NCBI RefSeq assembly: GCF_030268085.1 | Contig: NZ_BSDE01000001.1 | Location: 558,001 to 622,000 of the forward strand | DNA length: 64,000 bases | Source of the DNA: Geothrix limicola | Lineage (GTDB): Bacteria > Acidobacteriota > Holophagae > Holophagales > Holophagaceae | Reading direction: 5' to 3' | Shown: positions 18,473-27,431 of the stretch, piece after piece | Layout: each line of letters opens with the position of its first letter | Numbering within the stretch: the first letter of the stretch is position 1 | Position numbers and translations under genes: made by a program | The notes under the pieces: generated by a model | Told to the model about the DNA's origin: nothing | Seen by the model: only the letters and a program-made list of their open reading frames with translations | The model's database searches: none

Positions 18473-19801
18473 ATGCGCACCGTGGTCATGGGGGCAGGGA
18501 AGTCGGGCCTCGCAGCCGCGCGCTACTTCGCCGCGCAGGGACACCCCGTTGTCCTCACAGACAGTCGGCCCGACCCGGATGGGGTCCTGGAAGTCGAGTT
18601 GGCCAAGGCGGGCATTCCGGGTGTATGGGGGGATCATCCTTTCGCACTATTGGAGGCATGCAGCGAGCTCGTCATCAGCCCCGGCATTCCGCGGACGGCG
18701 CCCTTCGTGGCGGAAGCGCTGAGGCGCGGCATTCCAGTGATCGGCGAAGTGGAAGTGGCGCATCGGGTGATCCGTGAGCGCAACGACGGCAGCCGCGTGC
18801 TCGCCGTGACCGGCACCAACGGAAAGAGCACGACGACCGATTTGGCGGCCCACCTGATGAAGGTGTCGGGCCTGCCGGCGGTCGCCTGCGGCAACCTGGG
18901 CACGCCCGTGATCGACGCGGTGCTCGCGGCGCCGGCGGCCACGGCCTTCGTGGTGGAGCTGAGCAGCTACCAGCTGGAATCGACCCTGGCCTTCCACGCC
19001 GAAGGCGCGGCCTTCCTCAACCTCACCCCTGATCATCTGGCCCGCCACGGCGACATGGAGACCTACCGGAAGACGAAGCTGCGGATCTTCGAAGGCCAGA
19101 GGGCCGAGGATCTGCGCGTGGTACCCATGGCCCATCCCGAATGGTGGGCGGATGCGCCGGGCAAGGGCCGGACGGCGCGGTTCGGATGGTCGGCTTGCGA
19201 GGCCTGGTGCGATGGATCCGGCGGCCTGCACCTGCACGGCCAGCCGCTGCTGTCGCGGGCACAGCTGCGCATTCCCGGCGATCACAATGTGGAGAATGCC
19301 CTGGCGGCCAGCCTGCTCGCCAGCCATGCGGGGGCCTCCCTCGACGGCATCCGCGAGGGCTTGATGAGCTATCCCGGCCTGGCTCACCGCATCGCCTTCT
19401 GCGGCGAGAAGGGCGGCGTGAAGGCCTACAACGATTCCAAGGGCACCAACGTGGATGCCACGCTGACGGCCCTCCGCGCGCTCCCTGGGCCCCTCGTGCT
19501 GCTGCTCGGCGGCACCGACAAGGGCGCCAGCTACGAGCCCCTGCGCGAGGCCCTGGCGGGCAAGCTGCGTCGGCTCGTCTTCCTCGGCGAGGCCATCCCG
19601 CAGCTCACCCGGGATCTGGGCGATCTGCCCCACGACGTGGTGCCGCGTTTCGACGATGCCGTCCACGCGGCGCTCTCGCTGGCCCGAGCCGGCGACCAGG
19701 TGCTGCTCAGTCCCGCCTGCGCGAGCTTCGATCAGTTCGACAACTTCGAGCAGCGGGGGGATCGGTTCGAAGCCCTTGTGCGGACCTGGAGCCGGTCATG
19801 A
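18473..19801 (+). CDS. murD: UDP-MurNAc-L-alanine:D-glutamate ligase
   Basis: This 442-residue Mur ligase adds D-glutamate to UDP-MurNAc-L-Ala. It begins with a Rossmann-like segment (VMGAGKSGLAAARYF), then the ATP loop VTGTNGKSTTTDL, VELSSYQLES, LTPDHLARHG and the C-terminal YNDSKGTNVDAT and LLLGGTDKGA. A strong GGGGAGG site precedes ATG 18473. Because the EAL gene splits it from mraY, it probably has its own promoter in the 131-base divergent gap. Its stop overlaps the next gene. Confidence 0.96.
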   Translation: MRTVVMGAGKSGLAAARYFAAQGHPVVLTDSRPDPDGVLEVELAKAGIPGVWGDHPFALLEACSELVISPGIPRTAPFVAEALRRGIPVIGEVEVAHRVIRERNDGSRVLAVTGTNGKSTTTDLAAHLMKVSGLPAVACGNLGTPVIDAVLAAPAATAFVVELSSYQLESTLAFHAEGAAFLNLTPDHLARHGDMETYRKTKLRIFEGQRAEDLRVVPMAHPEWWADAPGKGRTARFGWSACEAWCDGSGGLHLHGQPLLSRAQLRIPGDHNVENALAASLLASHAGASLDGIREGLMSYPGLAHRIAFCGEKGGVKAYNDSKGTNVDATLTALRALPGPLVLLLGGTDKGASYEPLREALAGKLRRLVFLGEAIPQLTRDLGDLPHDVVPRFDDAVHAALSLARAGDQVLLSPACASFDQFDNFEQRGDRFEALVRTWSRS

Positions 19802-21210
19802 GCGGAGCCCTCGTCCAGGTCTTGCGTAGCCTGCTCGGCGACGACGCCGTCCTCACCGATCCCGAGGATCTGGTGCGCTACGAGGAGGGCTGGCGCTACG
19901 GCAAGGGCCGGGCCCTGCTGGTGGCGCGCCCGGGAACCACGGCCCAGGTGGCCGCGACCCTCGCCGCCTGTCACGGCGCGGGCGTGCGCGTGGTGCCCCA
20001 GGGCGCGAACACGGGCCTGGTGGGCGCCTCTACGCCGGATGCCGGCGGCGGCATGGTGGTGCTGAGCCTGGAACGGCTCAACCGCCGGCTGGAGGTCGAT
20101 CCCATCAATCGCACGGCCAAGGTGGATGGCGGCCTGCTGCTCAGTGCCCTGAACGAGGCGCTGAAGGCCCACGGCCTGATGTTCCCCATCGACCTAGGCG
20201 CCGATCCTTCCATCGGCGGCATGATCGCCACGAACACCGGCGGCACGCGCCTGCTGAAGTACGGGGACGTGCGGCACAACCTGCTGGGAGTCGAGGTGGT
20301 GCAAGCCGACGGCACCGTGCTCGACGCCATGAACCAGCTTCGGAAGAACAACACCGGGCTGGATCTGAAGCAGCTCTTCGTGGGCACCAGCGGGGTGCTG
20401 GGCGTCATCACGGGGGCCGTGCTCCAGGTGGTGCCCGTGCCCGTGCAGCAGGCCACGGCCCTCGTGGGCTGCGCCTCGGGGGAGGCCGCGCTGCTCCTCC
20501 TGCGCTCGCTGGAACGGGATCTGGCCGATGTCTTCACGGCCTTCGAAGTCATCAGCGCCCAGGCCCTGAAGCCGGTGTTCGCCCATCACGAGGGCCTCCG
20601 CAATCCCTACGGCGCCGCAGAACCGCCGGCGTACACGGCCCTGGTGGAGCTGGCCTCGACCCTTCCCGCCGCCGCCCTGGACCTTCCGGGCCTGCTAGAG
20701 GAGCGCCTCGGCGCCTTCCTGGAGACCGAGGCCGGCGAGGCGATCACGGACGTGTTCATGGGCCGTGCGGAGGATCTCTGGGCCATCCGCCACCACGTGA
20801 GCGAAAGCCTGCGCCAGGAAGGCAAGGTCCTGGCCTTCGACATCAGCGTGCCCCGCAGCCGCATGGCGGCCTTCACGGAGGCGGCCCGGGCGCTGCTCGC
20901 CTCCGACTATCCCTTCGTCCGCTGCTGCGATTTCGGCCACTGGGGGGACGGCGGCACACACCTGAACCTGGTGTGGACGGAAGCCGGCGCGCCGCGCCCA
21001 GCCAGCGAGCTCGTGCCCGAACTCCAGCAGCGGATCTACGACCTCGCCGTGAAGGATTTCGACGGGAGCTACAGCGCCGAGCATGGCGTGGGACCGCACA
21101 ACCAGCGGTTCTACGAGGCCTATACGCCGCTCAGCGTACGTTCGGTGAGCGGTGCCCTGAAACGGCACCTGGATCCCGAGGGCATCCTGGGCACCACCCG
21201 GCTCGATTGA
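19798..21210 (+). CDS. FAD-linked D-2-hydroxyacid dehydrogenase/oxidase (GlcD family)
   Basis: The protein has 470 residues with the FAD-binding type 4 domain (about 30-215, VPQGANTGLVGAST, DPSIGGMIATNTGGTR, GTSGVLGVITGAVL) and the FAD-oxidase C-terminal domain (about 220-465, HWGDGGTHLNLVW and YSAEHGVGPHN). Relatives oxidise D-lactate, glycolate or D-2-hydroxyglutarate and pass electrons to the respiratory chain or a flavoprotein; the exact substrate cannot be read here. ATG 19798 overlaps the murD stop (ATGA), a tight coupling to a cell wall gene with no obvious metabolic reason. Confidence 0.9.
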   Translation: MSGALVQVLRSLLGDDAVLTDPEDLVRYEEGWRYGKGRALLVARPGTTAQVAATLAACHGAGVRVVPQGANTGLVGASTPDAGGGMVVLSLERLNRRLEVDPINRTAKVDGGLLLSALNEALKAHGLMFPIDLGADPSIGGMIATNTGGTRLLKYGDVRHNLLGVEVVQADGTVLDAMNQLRKNNTGLDLKQLFVGTSGVLGVITGAVLQVVPVPVQQATALVGCASGEAALLLLRSLERDLADVFTAFEVISAQALKPVFAHHEGLRNPYGAAEPPAYTALVELASTLPAAALDLPGLLEERLGAFLETEAGEAITDVFMGRAEDLWAIRHHVSESLRQEGKVLAFDISVPRSRMAAFTEAARALLASDYPFVRCCDFGHWGDGGTHLNLVWTEAGAPRPASELVPELQQRIYDLAVKDFDGSYSAEHGVGPHNQRFYEAYTPLSVRSVSGALKRHLDPEGILGTTRLD

Positions 21211-21223
21211 TTCGGAGGCTCAC

Positions 21224-21748
21224 ATGCGAAGCACGCTCCTGTCCCTGGCCCTCATCACTTCCCTCGGAGCACAGGCACCCGCTCCCGCTTCGGTCCCGGC
21301 GCCTGCGACTGATCCCTTCGGTCCGGTGCGGTTCCTGGCGGGCGAGTGGGTGGGCGAGGGCGGCGGGCGACCGGGCCAGTCCTCGGGGGCCGCGACCTTC
21401 CAGTTCGAGCTTGGAGGCCAGGTCCTGACCCGTCGGAGTTACGCCGATTCGCCCGCAGGCGGTGGACGTCCCGCCTCCCACCACGAGGACCAGATGACGG
21501 TCTTTTTGGAAGGCGGGCAGCTCAAGGCCTTCTACGTCGACAACGAAGGCCACGTCATCCGCTACATCCTTTCCGCGACGCCCGACGGTGTCGCCTTCAC
21601 CAGCGAACCCGGTCCCGGCCCGCGTTTCCGCCTCACCTACTTGAGGAAGTCGGAGAGCCTCGTCAACCTGCGCTTCGAGATCGCCCCGCCCAACAAGCCC
21701 GAAGCCTTCGCCACCTACCTCGAGGCCGTTACGCGCAAGGTGAAGTGA
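21224..21748 (+). CDS. Secreted hypothetical protein, lipocalin-like
   Basis: This 174-residue protein has an N-terminal signal peptide (MRSTLLSLALITSLGAQA) and a short Pro/Ala-rich linker. A beta-rich domain starting FGPVRFLAGEWVGEG follows, a pattern seen in DUF1579-like and lipocalin-like ligand-binding barrels. No catalytic motif is visible. It has its own ribosome site (GGAGG) 14 bases after the oxidase gene and ends before a strong hairpin terminator. Function unknown. Confidence 0.7.
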   Translation: MRSTLLSLALITSLGAQAPAPASVPAPATDPFGPVRFLAGEWVGEGGGRPGQSSGAATFQFELGGQVLTRRSYADSPAGGGRPASHHEDQMTVFLEGGQLKAFYVDNEGHVIRYILSATPDGVAFTSEPGPGPRFRLTYLRKSESLVNLRFEIAPPNKPEAFATYLEAVTRKVK

Positions 21749-21772
21749 TCGCGCCATCGCGGTTCCTGGATG

Positions 21773-21803
21773 CAAAACAGGCTCCCGTTGGGAGCCCGTT
21801 TTG
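21773..21803. terminator. Bidirectional hairpin terminator
   Basis: CAAAAC and GGCTCCC pair with GGGAGCC and GTTTTG around a three-base loop, with one mismatch. A T-rich run lies on the plus-strand side and, mirrored, on the minus-strand side. It sits between the converging 21224-21748 gene and ccsA, so it can end both transcripts. Confidence 0.85.
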
Positions 21804-21839
21804 TCTTGTCGTGCATGCGTTCGGGGAACTCCGAGCGCC

Positions 21840-23612
21840 TCAGGCCTTCGCGTGGGGCTTCTCCATCCAGAACCTCGCCGGGGCGTAGCAGATGCCCATG
21901 AAGACGAGCTGGGTGGCCCAGAAGCCCACAAGCCACCAGAAGCCGCTGTCGGTGAAACCATAGGCGTGGAGCCCCACGCCGAGGAGGTTCACGCCGAACC
22001 AGGAGGCGGCGGTGATCATGTTGCCGAAGATGGCCATCACCATGGTGCCGCGCTCGCGCACGTAGCCGGCCCAGCGGGCGTGGAGGATGACGGCGTTCCA
22101 GAGCACGATGAGCAGCGCACCGTTCTCCTTGGGATCCCAGCCCCAGAAGCGCCCCCAGGACTGGTCGGCCCAGATTCCGCCCAGCACGGTGCCGACGAAG
22201 CTGAAGAAGAGCGAGAAGCAGATGATGCCGTAGGCCATGTCCACCAGGGCCTTCTCGGTCTCGGGATCCGCCTTGCCGACGATGTGCTTGCGCAGGGCGT
22301 AGGCGATGGCGATGGCGCCGGCGAGGAAGGTGCCCGAATAGCCGATGGTGATGGTCACGACGTGGGTGGCGAGCCAGAAGTTGGAATCCAGCACGGCGCG
22401 CATCATCTCCATGGTGTCGCCTTCGGTGCCCAGGTTCTGGGCCACGATGAGGGTGGCGAAGCCCGCCAGGGAGGCGACGGCGGTGCCGAAGCCCTTGCGG
22501 TACATCCGCTCGACGATGAGGCCGAGGATCACGGCACCCCAGCCCACGAAGATGGCCGAGGAGTAGAGGTTGGTGACCGGAGGACGGCCCTGCAGGATGA
22601 TGCGGGCGGCCAGGCCCAGCGTGTGCACGATGGCGCCCGACACAAGCAGCGCGTAGGCCGTGGGGCGCAGGAGGTCGGGCTTGTAGATCCAGGAGATGCA
22701 AAGCGTCAGGAAAGCCACGAAGTAGATCGACAGGCCCACGAAGAAGGGCTGGGCCCGGTTGAAGATAACCTCGTTGGTCGCGTGGTCGAGGGCGCCGGGC
22801 TTCAGCGTGGAGACCACGGAATTCATCTCATGCAGGGCCTGGTTGAAGGCGGCGGCGTCATTGGCGACATAGGCCGCGTTCATCTTGGCGAGGGGCGCCA
22901 GGCCGGGGTGGAGCGGGACGCCGGACTGGGCGGCGCTGAGGGCCTGACCCACGCTCTGCCAGGCATCGGGATTCGCGCCGGCGGTAGGAGGCAGGATGCG
23001 GAAGTGGGCCAGCTGGATGAGGTCCTGGTGGCGCAGGGGCGCTTCGGCCGTGCCGAGGGACTGGATCTCCCAGCCCAGGCCGGGCGAACCCGCGAGTTGC
23101 AGGGTGTTGCGCAGCTTGTAGTAGAGGTAGACGCGGTCGAAGAGGTTCGAAATGGCCGATTCGAAACGCGAACGGGTCTGAGGCTTCTTCTGCTGCGCAT
23201 TGGAAGCCTGCTTCTGGATCTCGTCGAGGTGGGAAGAGAGATCCGCGAAGCTGAAGTAGTTCCGGTTCTGCTTCTGCTGGGCGCCGATGAGGCCGATGAC
23301 ATCCGGATCATCGATGACGAAGATGGCCTGTTGGTCCGCCACCTGGGGGCGGAACATGACATCCAGGATCCATTCGTCGGGGCCCACCATGCGGCCCTGG
23401 TGACGGAAGCCCTGGCGGCTGTGGATCACCAGGAGGGAATTGCGGGCCAGCGAATCCAGCGGCTTGACGCGGCCGCCTTCGAGAATGGGCAGGTTGCCGA
23501 AGCCACTGACATCGAAGCCGCGGGCCTTGCCGCCGGGCAGAGCGACGAAGAGCGCGATGAGCAGGGCGAAGATGCCGGCGCCCCAGGCGAGGTATTTCTT
23601 CACGAAGGTCAT
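21840..23612 (-). CDS. ccsA: Cytochrome c biogenesis protein CcsA, long form
   Basis: This 590-residue membrane protein belongs to system II cytochrome c maturation, which exports heme and joins it to CxxCH apocytochromes. The C-terminal half is the CcsA/CcmF-type core with many helices and the tryptophan-rich heme motif (FWGWDPKENGALL). The N-terminal half has one helix and a large periplasmic part starting LPILEGGRVKPLDSLARNS, as in long CcsA forms. ATG 23612 was chosen because GAGGG precedes it and the first helix follows. It lies 2 bases after the ResB gene, as the second half of the synthase. The multiheme cytochromes later in the window are likely clients. Confidence 0.9.
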   Translation of the reverse strand: MTFVKKYLAWGAGIFALLIALFVALPGGKARGFDVSGFGNLPILEGGRVKPLDSLARNSLLVIHSRQGFRHQGRMVGPDEWILDVMFRPQVADQQAIFVIDDPDVIGLIGAQQKQNRNYFSFADLSSHLDEIQKQASNAQQKKPQTRSRFESAISNLFDRVYLYYKLRNTLQLAGSPGLGWEIQSLGTAEAPLRHQDLIQLAHFRILPPTAGANPDAWQSVGQALSAAQSGVPLHPGLAPLAKMNAAYVANDAAAFNQALHEMNSVVSTLKPGALDHATNEVIFNRAQPFFVGLSIYFVAFLTLCISWIYKPDLLRPTAYALLVSGAIVHTLGLAARIILQGRPPVTNLYSSAIFVGWGAVILGLIVERMYRKGFGTAVASLAGFATLIVAQNLGTEGDTMEMMRAVLDSNFWLATHVVTITIGYSGTFLAGAIAIAYALRKHIVGKADPETEKALVDMAYGIICFSLFFSFVGTVLGGIWADQSWGRFWGWDPKENGALLIVLWNAVILHARWAGYVRERGTMVMAIFGNMITAASWFGVNLLGVGLHAYGFTDSGFWWLVGFWATQLVFMGICYAPARFWMEKPHAKA

Positions 23613-23614
23613 GA

Positions 23615-24784
23615 TCAGCCCTCCTTCTTGTCCTGGCGGCGCTTCAGCGAGCGACGCAGGACGATGGCGAAGTGCACGAGCAGGCCCAGGGAGACCAGCA
23701 CGCACGACACATAGGGGAGAAGCCAGCCGGGATTTTCAACCACGGAAAGGATGGACAGGGTGTCGTTTTTCCCAAAGCTCGCCTGGTAGAAGGTCTTGCC
23801 TTCGTACCGCAGCGGCTGGTTCATGTAGATCAGCACTTCGCGGGATTCCTGCCGCGACGGATTGACCACCTGCACCAGGCTCGAGAAGTTCTTGGGGATG
23901 TCGGTGCCGGGATAGACGTCGTGCTTGAACTGCTTCAGCGTGAACGCGTAGGGCAGGTACTGGCGGCGCAGGCGCATGGTCAGGACGTAGTTGTGCCCCT
24001 CGTGGATGAAGGACTGGGGCGCTCCCAGGGCCACGGAGACCAGCCAGGTGCCGTAGCTGCGGCCACCGGCCATGGGCTCGACGAAAGCAGAGGCCTGGTT
24101 CATTTCGTTGTCGGCGGAGACCAGCGGCTTTTCCACGATGGCGACGCCGGGGCCCACGCCCGCGGTGGCCATGGAGGGCGGCGCGCCGGGCGGCAGGTTG
24201 CTCAGTTCGGCATTGGGGAAGAACTGTTTCACGTTGAGCGTGATCGGCGTGCCGGGGATGGCGATGGGGCCGCCCTTGGCGAGCAGCGTGTCCGGCACCG
24301 AGTAGACCTCGTCCCAGGTGGGATCGGTGACGTCGATGATGGCCAGCTCGGTGTTCTTGTAGCTCGACACGTAGTTGACGGTCTGGCCCACCTCGATGGA
24401 CATGTTGGTGTCCACCTGCATCATGCCGGCGACGAATTCACCGGCGAAGAGGATCACGAGACCCGCGTGGACGAGCCACATGCCGGCCTTCTGCCAGCTG
24501 AGCTTGATGTCCAGGGTCTTGGCGATGAGGTTCAACGTGAGGAAGAGGCCCACGAGCGCGCCGCCGGGGAACACGGGCAGGGGGAAGGGCAGGGCCGAGA
24601 AGTGCTTCATCACGACGAAGCTGCGCATGTAGGCGTTGACCGCGCCCTGGGTGCCCATTTCCACCTGCGCCAGGGTGCAGAGCACCACCAGGCACATGAG
24701 GAGCACGAGCAGGACGATGGTGAGCTGGAAGGACTTGAAGAAAGCCCCGATCCGGGAAGCGATGGTCTTAATCAAGGCGGACAC
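23615..24784 (-). CDS. resB: Cytochrome c biogenesis protein ResB/Ccs1
   Basis: This 389-residue membrane protein has helices near 20-40, 70-90 and 105-125 and a last helix near 350-375, with a large periplasmic domain between them, the standard ResB layout. LVHAGLVILFAGEFV lies in the third helix region. ResB works with CcsA to hold apocytochrome c and deliver heme. The start is GTG 24784, overlapping the upstream lipoprotein gene by 17 bases; ccsA follows after 2 bases, so all three form one operon. Confidence 0.88.
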   Translation of the reverse strand: MSALIKTIASRIGAFFKSFQLTIVLLVLLMCLVVLCTLAQVEMGTQGAVNAYMRSFVVMKHFSALPFPLPVFPGGALVGLFLTLNLIAKTLDIKLSWQKAGMWLVHAGLVILFAGEFVAGMMQVDTNMSIEVGQTVNYVSSYKNTELAIIDVTDPTWDEVYSVPDTLLAKGGPIAIPGTPITLNVKQFFPNAELSNLPPGAPPSMATAGVGPGVAIVEKPLVSADNEMNQASAFVEPMAGGRSYGTWLVSVALGAPQSFIHEGHNYVLTMRLRRQYLPYAFTLKQFKHDVYPGTDIPKNFSSLVQVVNPSRQESREVLIYMNQPLRYEGKTFYQASFGKNDTLSILSVVENPGWLLPYVSCVLVSLGLLVHFAIVLRRSLKRRQDKKEG

Positions 24785-25436
24785 TCCCCAGGATGGTCAT
24801 GAAATCAGACTTGGCCTTGGCCACGGGAGCGGCATCCCCGGTCATCTTCAGGAACCAGGTGTTGCCGTCGGGAGTGCTGATGTAGCCTGCAACCATGCGG
24901 CTCTTGGCCTGGCCCTCGCTCATGAAGTCGTAGACATTCAGGGCGCCGGCCTTGGTCTTGAGCACCGTGCGGCCCTTGGCCAATCCGGCCTCGTCCATGG
25001 GGGGCAGGCCGATCTGGCCGCGCCAGCGGTTGACGTTGGCCAACTCACCGCCCGCGGGCCCGGGAAGCACCACCACCGTAGCTTCGAGCTTGCCTTCGAA
25101 GGGGGCCTTGAAGGTGGCGAAGCGCATGCCACCACCGGCCTCTTCGCGCCAGCCCTTGGGCAGGGACCACTTCAGCGCGCCCTTGGGCGTGGGCGGCGGC
25201 GGCACGTTGGAGGCGTCCTGGCCCATGCCGGCAGACATCCCTTCAGAGGGCATGGCCTCTTCGGCGTGGCCCGGGTGATCCGGGTGGCCGGAGGTGGCTT
25301 CCCTGGGAACGCGGTAGTGGGCCACCTGGTCCCGCTGACAGCCTGTTCCCAGGGCCAGCAGCCCGAGGCTCACGAGCAGCGCCCCGGTTCCGGGGAGGAG
25401 GTTCGATCGACGGAAGGTGTTCGGAGGGTTCGGCAA
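24768..25436 (-). CDS. Probable lipoprotein in the cytochrome maturation operon
   Basis: The protein has about 222 residues. A hydrophobic stretch (GALLVSLGLLALGTGC) ends in a cysteine that may be lipidated, though the lipobox is not ideal. A His/Pro/Met-rich linker follows, then a domain rich in strands (LKWSLPKGWREEAGGGMRF, ending DFMTILGSVRLD). It looks like a periplasmic sensor-less binding or stress-type domain; I cannot name the family. TTG 25436 was chosen because CGAGGA stands five bases before it and puts the signal peptide at the N-terminus. An ATG at 25502 is the alternative. It heads the resB-ccsA operon. Confidence 0.68.
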   Translation of the reverse strand: MPNPPNTFRRSNLLPGTGALLVSLGLLALGTGCQRDQVAHYRVPREATSGHPDHPGHAEEAMPSEGMSAGMGQDASNVPPPPTPKGALKWSLPKGWREEAGGGMRFATFKAPFEGKLEATVVVLPGPAGGELANVNRWRGQIGLPPMDEAGLAKGRTVLKTKAGALNVYDFMSEGQAKSRMVAGYISTPDGNTWFLKMTGDAAPVAKAKSDFMTILGSVRLD

Positions 25437-25506
25437 GGGATTCCTCGTGAGACCTTCAAGATTACCGGACCTTCCGGGGCGGAAACAGGTGACCTTGGGC
25501 ATATCT

Positions 25507-25752
25507 CTATAGACCGAAAGGACGAACCGCCGCGTCGATTCGCTGTGCCAACTGATGATCCTGCTCGGTGATGCCACCGGCGTCGTGGGTGGTGAGCCGG
25601 ATTTCGACATAGCCCCACCCGAAGCGGAGGTCGGGATGGTGGTTCAGGGCTTCGGCGGGCTCCACCACGGCGCTCACGAGGCGGTAGGCCGTCATGAAGT
25701 CCGGGGTCTTGAAGGTCCGCACCAGGGCGCCATCCTGCTCGATCCAGCTCAT
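25507..25752 (-). CDS. phhB: 4a-hydroxytetrahydrobiopterin dehydratase
   Basis: This 81-residue protein dehydrates the 4a-carbinolamine pterin produced by phenylalanine hydroxylase so that the cofactor can be recycled. The active-site region is EALNHHPDLRFGWGYVEIRL followed by TTHDAGGIT, which fits the family. It is shorter at the N-terminus than most relatives. ATG 25752 overlaps the phhA stop (ATGA), so phhA and phhB are co-translated. Confidence 0.92.
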   Translation of the reverse strand: MSWIEQDGALVRTFKTPDFMTAYRLVSAVVEPAEALNHHPDLRFGWGYVEIRLTTHDAGGITEQDHQLAQRIDAAVRPFGL

Positions 25753-27341
25753 CGCATCGTCTCCAGTTCGGCCAGTTCGGCCTGCAGCAGCCATTCTTCG
25801 GGGTGATCCATCGCGCGCGTCTTGAGGGCCTGGAGACGCGCAGAATCTGGTTTCTGCGCTTCCCGCAGGGCCCTCACCTCAAGGTAGAGCCCGGCCACCT
25901 CCGAGGAGAGGGAAGCGGCCTTGCGGTCCCGGGCCTGGGCCTCGGCCTCGCCTTCGCCCATGGCTGAGTGATCCCCGAACCAGGCGTCCCAGGCGCCCGG
26001 ATCGGCGGGTCCCCCGGCCAAGGAGGGCAGACCCTCGCTGAGGAAGAGCAGGGCCCAGCTGGGCAGGTCGAGGGGGCGGCCGTCCTGGTGGCCCCGCAGG
26101 TTGATCACCTCGTGCTCACCCACGCGGAAGCCCGTGAGGAAGAGGCCCGAGGGCAGGTCCAGGCTGAAGGCGCCGCGGTGGGGCAGGGCGCCGCTCCCGA
26201 AGGCAACGAGGGCTTCTCCGGGCCAGGGACGGTCCTGGGCTTGGCCGTTCCGGGAAACCTGGATGGGGCCCTCCAGGCGCGCCAGGGCCGTGGAAAGGCC
26301 CGGCGCCAGCGCGCCGCGGGCCGGAATGCGGGCCACCACCTTGCCCGTGAGTTCCACGCCCCCGTCCAGAACCAGGTGGTTCACGGTGCGGGCCCGCAGG
26401 GCCTCCTCCAGTCCGTGGTCGCCGCCGAGGCGCCAGGCCATCGTGGCCTCGAAGGCCTTCAGCACGTCGAAGAGGTGATCAAAATCCCGGGCCACGAAGA
26501 GCTGGGGCTGCATCTGGGTGATGTCGTACTCGGTGTCGGCGCAGACCAGGCTGAGGGGCACTTTGGCGACGGCCTCCGTCAGGCAGTGGGCCGCTTCGCC
26601 CAGGCTGCTCAGCAGCCCCGCACCGTAGATCTTCGGTTGGCCGAGATCGCCCACGAGGCCGTACTCGGCGGTCCACCAGTAGAGGCGGCTGGCCCGCGTG
26701 CTTTCGCTGACGTAGCGCCGGCTCGCCGAGGCCGCGCGCAGGCGTTCCTCCGCCAGCCGCACCTCCTCTTCCGAGGCCGCGGGATCTTCCTTCACCACGC
26801 TGAGGTTGCGGATGGCCTCGTAGACCGCCTGATCCTCCACGGAGGCGATGGCGCGGAAACCCGCCTCGCCGCAGCGTTTCAGGTACTGCGCGTAGCGCGC
26901 GTCCGCGAGGATGGGCGCGTGCCCCGCGCTTTCGTGGACGATGTCGGGCGCGGGCGTGTAGCCGATGTGCTCGTGGCTGCGGATGTCGGCGGCGATGGCC
27001 AGCACGCCCAGGGACTGCAGCTCCGTGAACACGGCGGGCGGGATGAAGCCCCGCACGCCCACGGCGGACCAGCCGAGGGTTTCCAGCTTCTCGTTCATCT
27101 CGTCCAGGCTGGGGATGCGCTCCACGCCGATGCCCGTGGCCGCCAGGCCCGAGAGGTAGCTGGCGTGGGCCGTGTCCTTCAGGCGCTCCGTGAGCCGGTG
27201 GAGGATGTGCCGCCAGACCGCGTGTTCGCGGGGCGTGTAGGACCCGTGGTCCTGATCCACCACGTAGCGGCGCAGGTGGGCCGGCAGGCGCGCGATGGCG
27301 CGTTCCGTGGGGGACAGGGCTGGCGTTGGAGTGGGGGTCAT
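25749..27341 (-). CDS. phhA: Phenylalanine 4-monooxygenase, long form
   Basis: This iron- and pterin-dependent aromatic amino acid hydroxylase turns phenylalanine into tyrosine. The iron ligands are H136 and H141 in HESAGH, with the glutamate expected in WWTAEYGLVGD. The catalytic part ends near residue 290. About 240 more residues follow, with strand-rich and then charged helical sequence, so the protein (530 residues) is nearly twice the usual bacterial size. No ACT domain is evident. ATG 27341 is used; TTG 27353 is possible, and neither has a strong ribosome site. phhB overlaps downstream and a LysR gene lies 91 bases upstream on the same strand. Confidence 0.88.
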   Translation of the reverse strand: MTPTPTPALSPTERAIARLPAHLRRYVVDQDHGSYTPREHAVWRHILHRLTERLKDTAHASYLSGLAATGIGVERIPSLDEMNEKLETLGWSAVGVRGFIPPAVFTELQSLGVLAIAADIRSHEHIGYTPAPDIVHESAGHAPILADARYAQYLKRCGEAGFRAIASVEDQAVYEAIRNLSVVKEDPAASEEEVRLAEERLRAASASRRYVSESTRASRLYWWTAEYGLVGDLGQPKIYGAGLLSSLGEAAHCLTEAVAKVPLSLVCADTEYDITQMQPQLFVARDFDHLFDVLKAFEATMAWRLGGDHGLEEALRARTVNHLVLDGGVELTGKVVARIPARGALAPGLSTALARLEGPIQVSRNGQAQDRPWPGEALVAFGSGALPHRGAFSLDLPSGLFLTGFRVGEHEVINLRGHQDGRPLDLPSWALLFLSEGLPSLAGGPADPGAWDAWFGDHSAMGEGEAEAQARDRKAASLSSEVAGLYLEVRALREAQKPDSARLQALKTRAMDHPEEWLLQAELAELETMR

Positions 27342-27431
27342 GGTGCAGGGCAAGCGGGACTCCGGGGTTTCCCCAAGCCTAGTGTCAGAACAGATAGCCG
27401 GAAATCCAAAAATTAGGAACCAAACGTCGGA

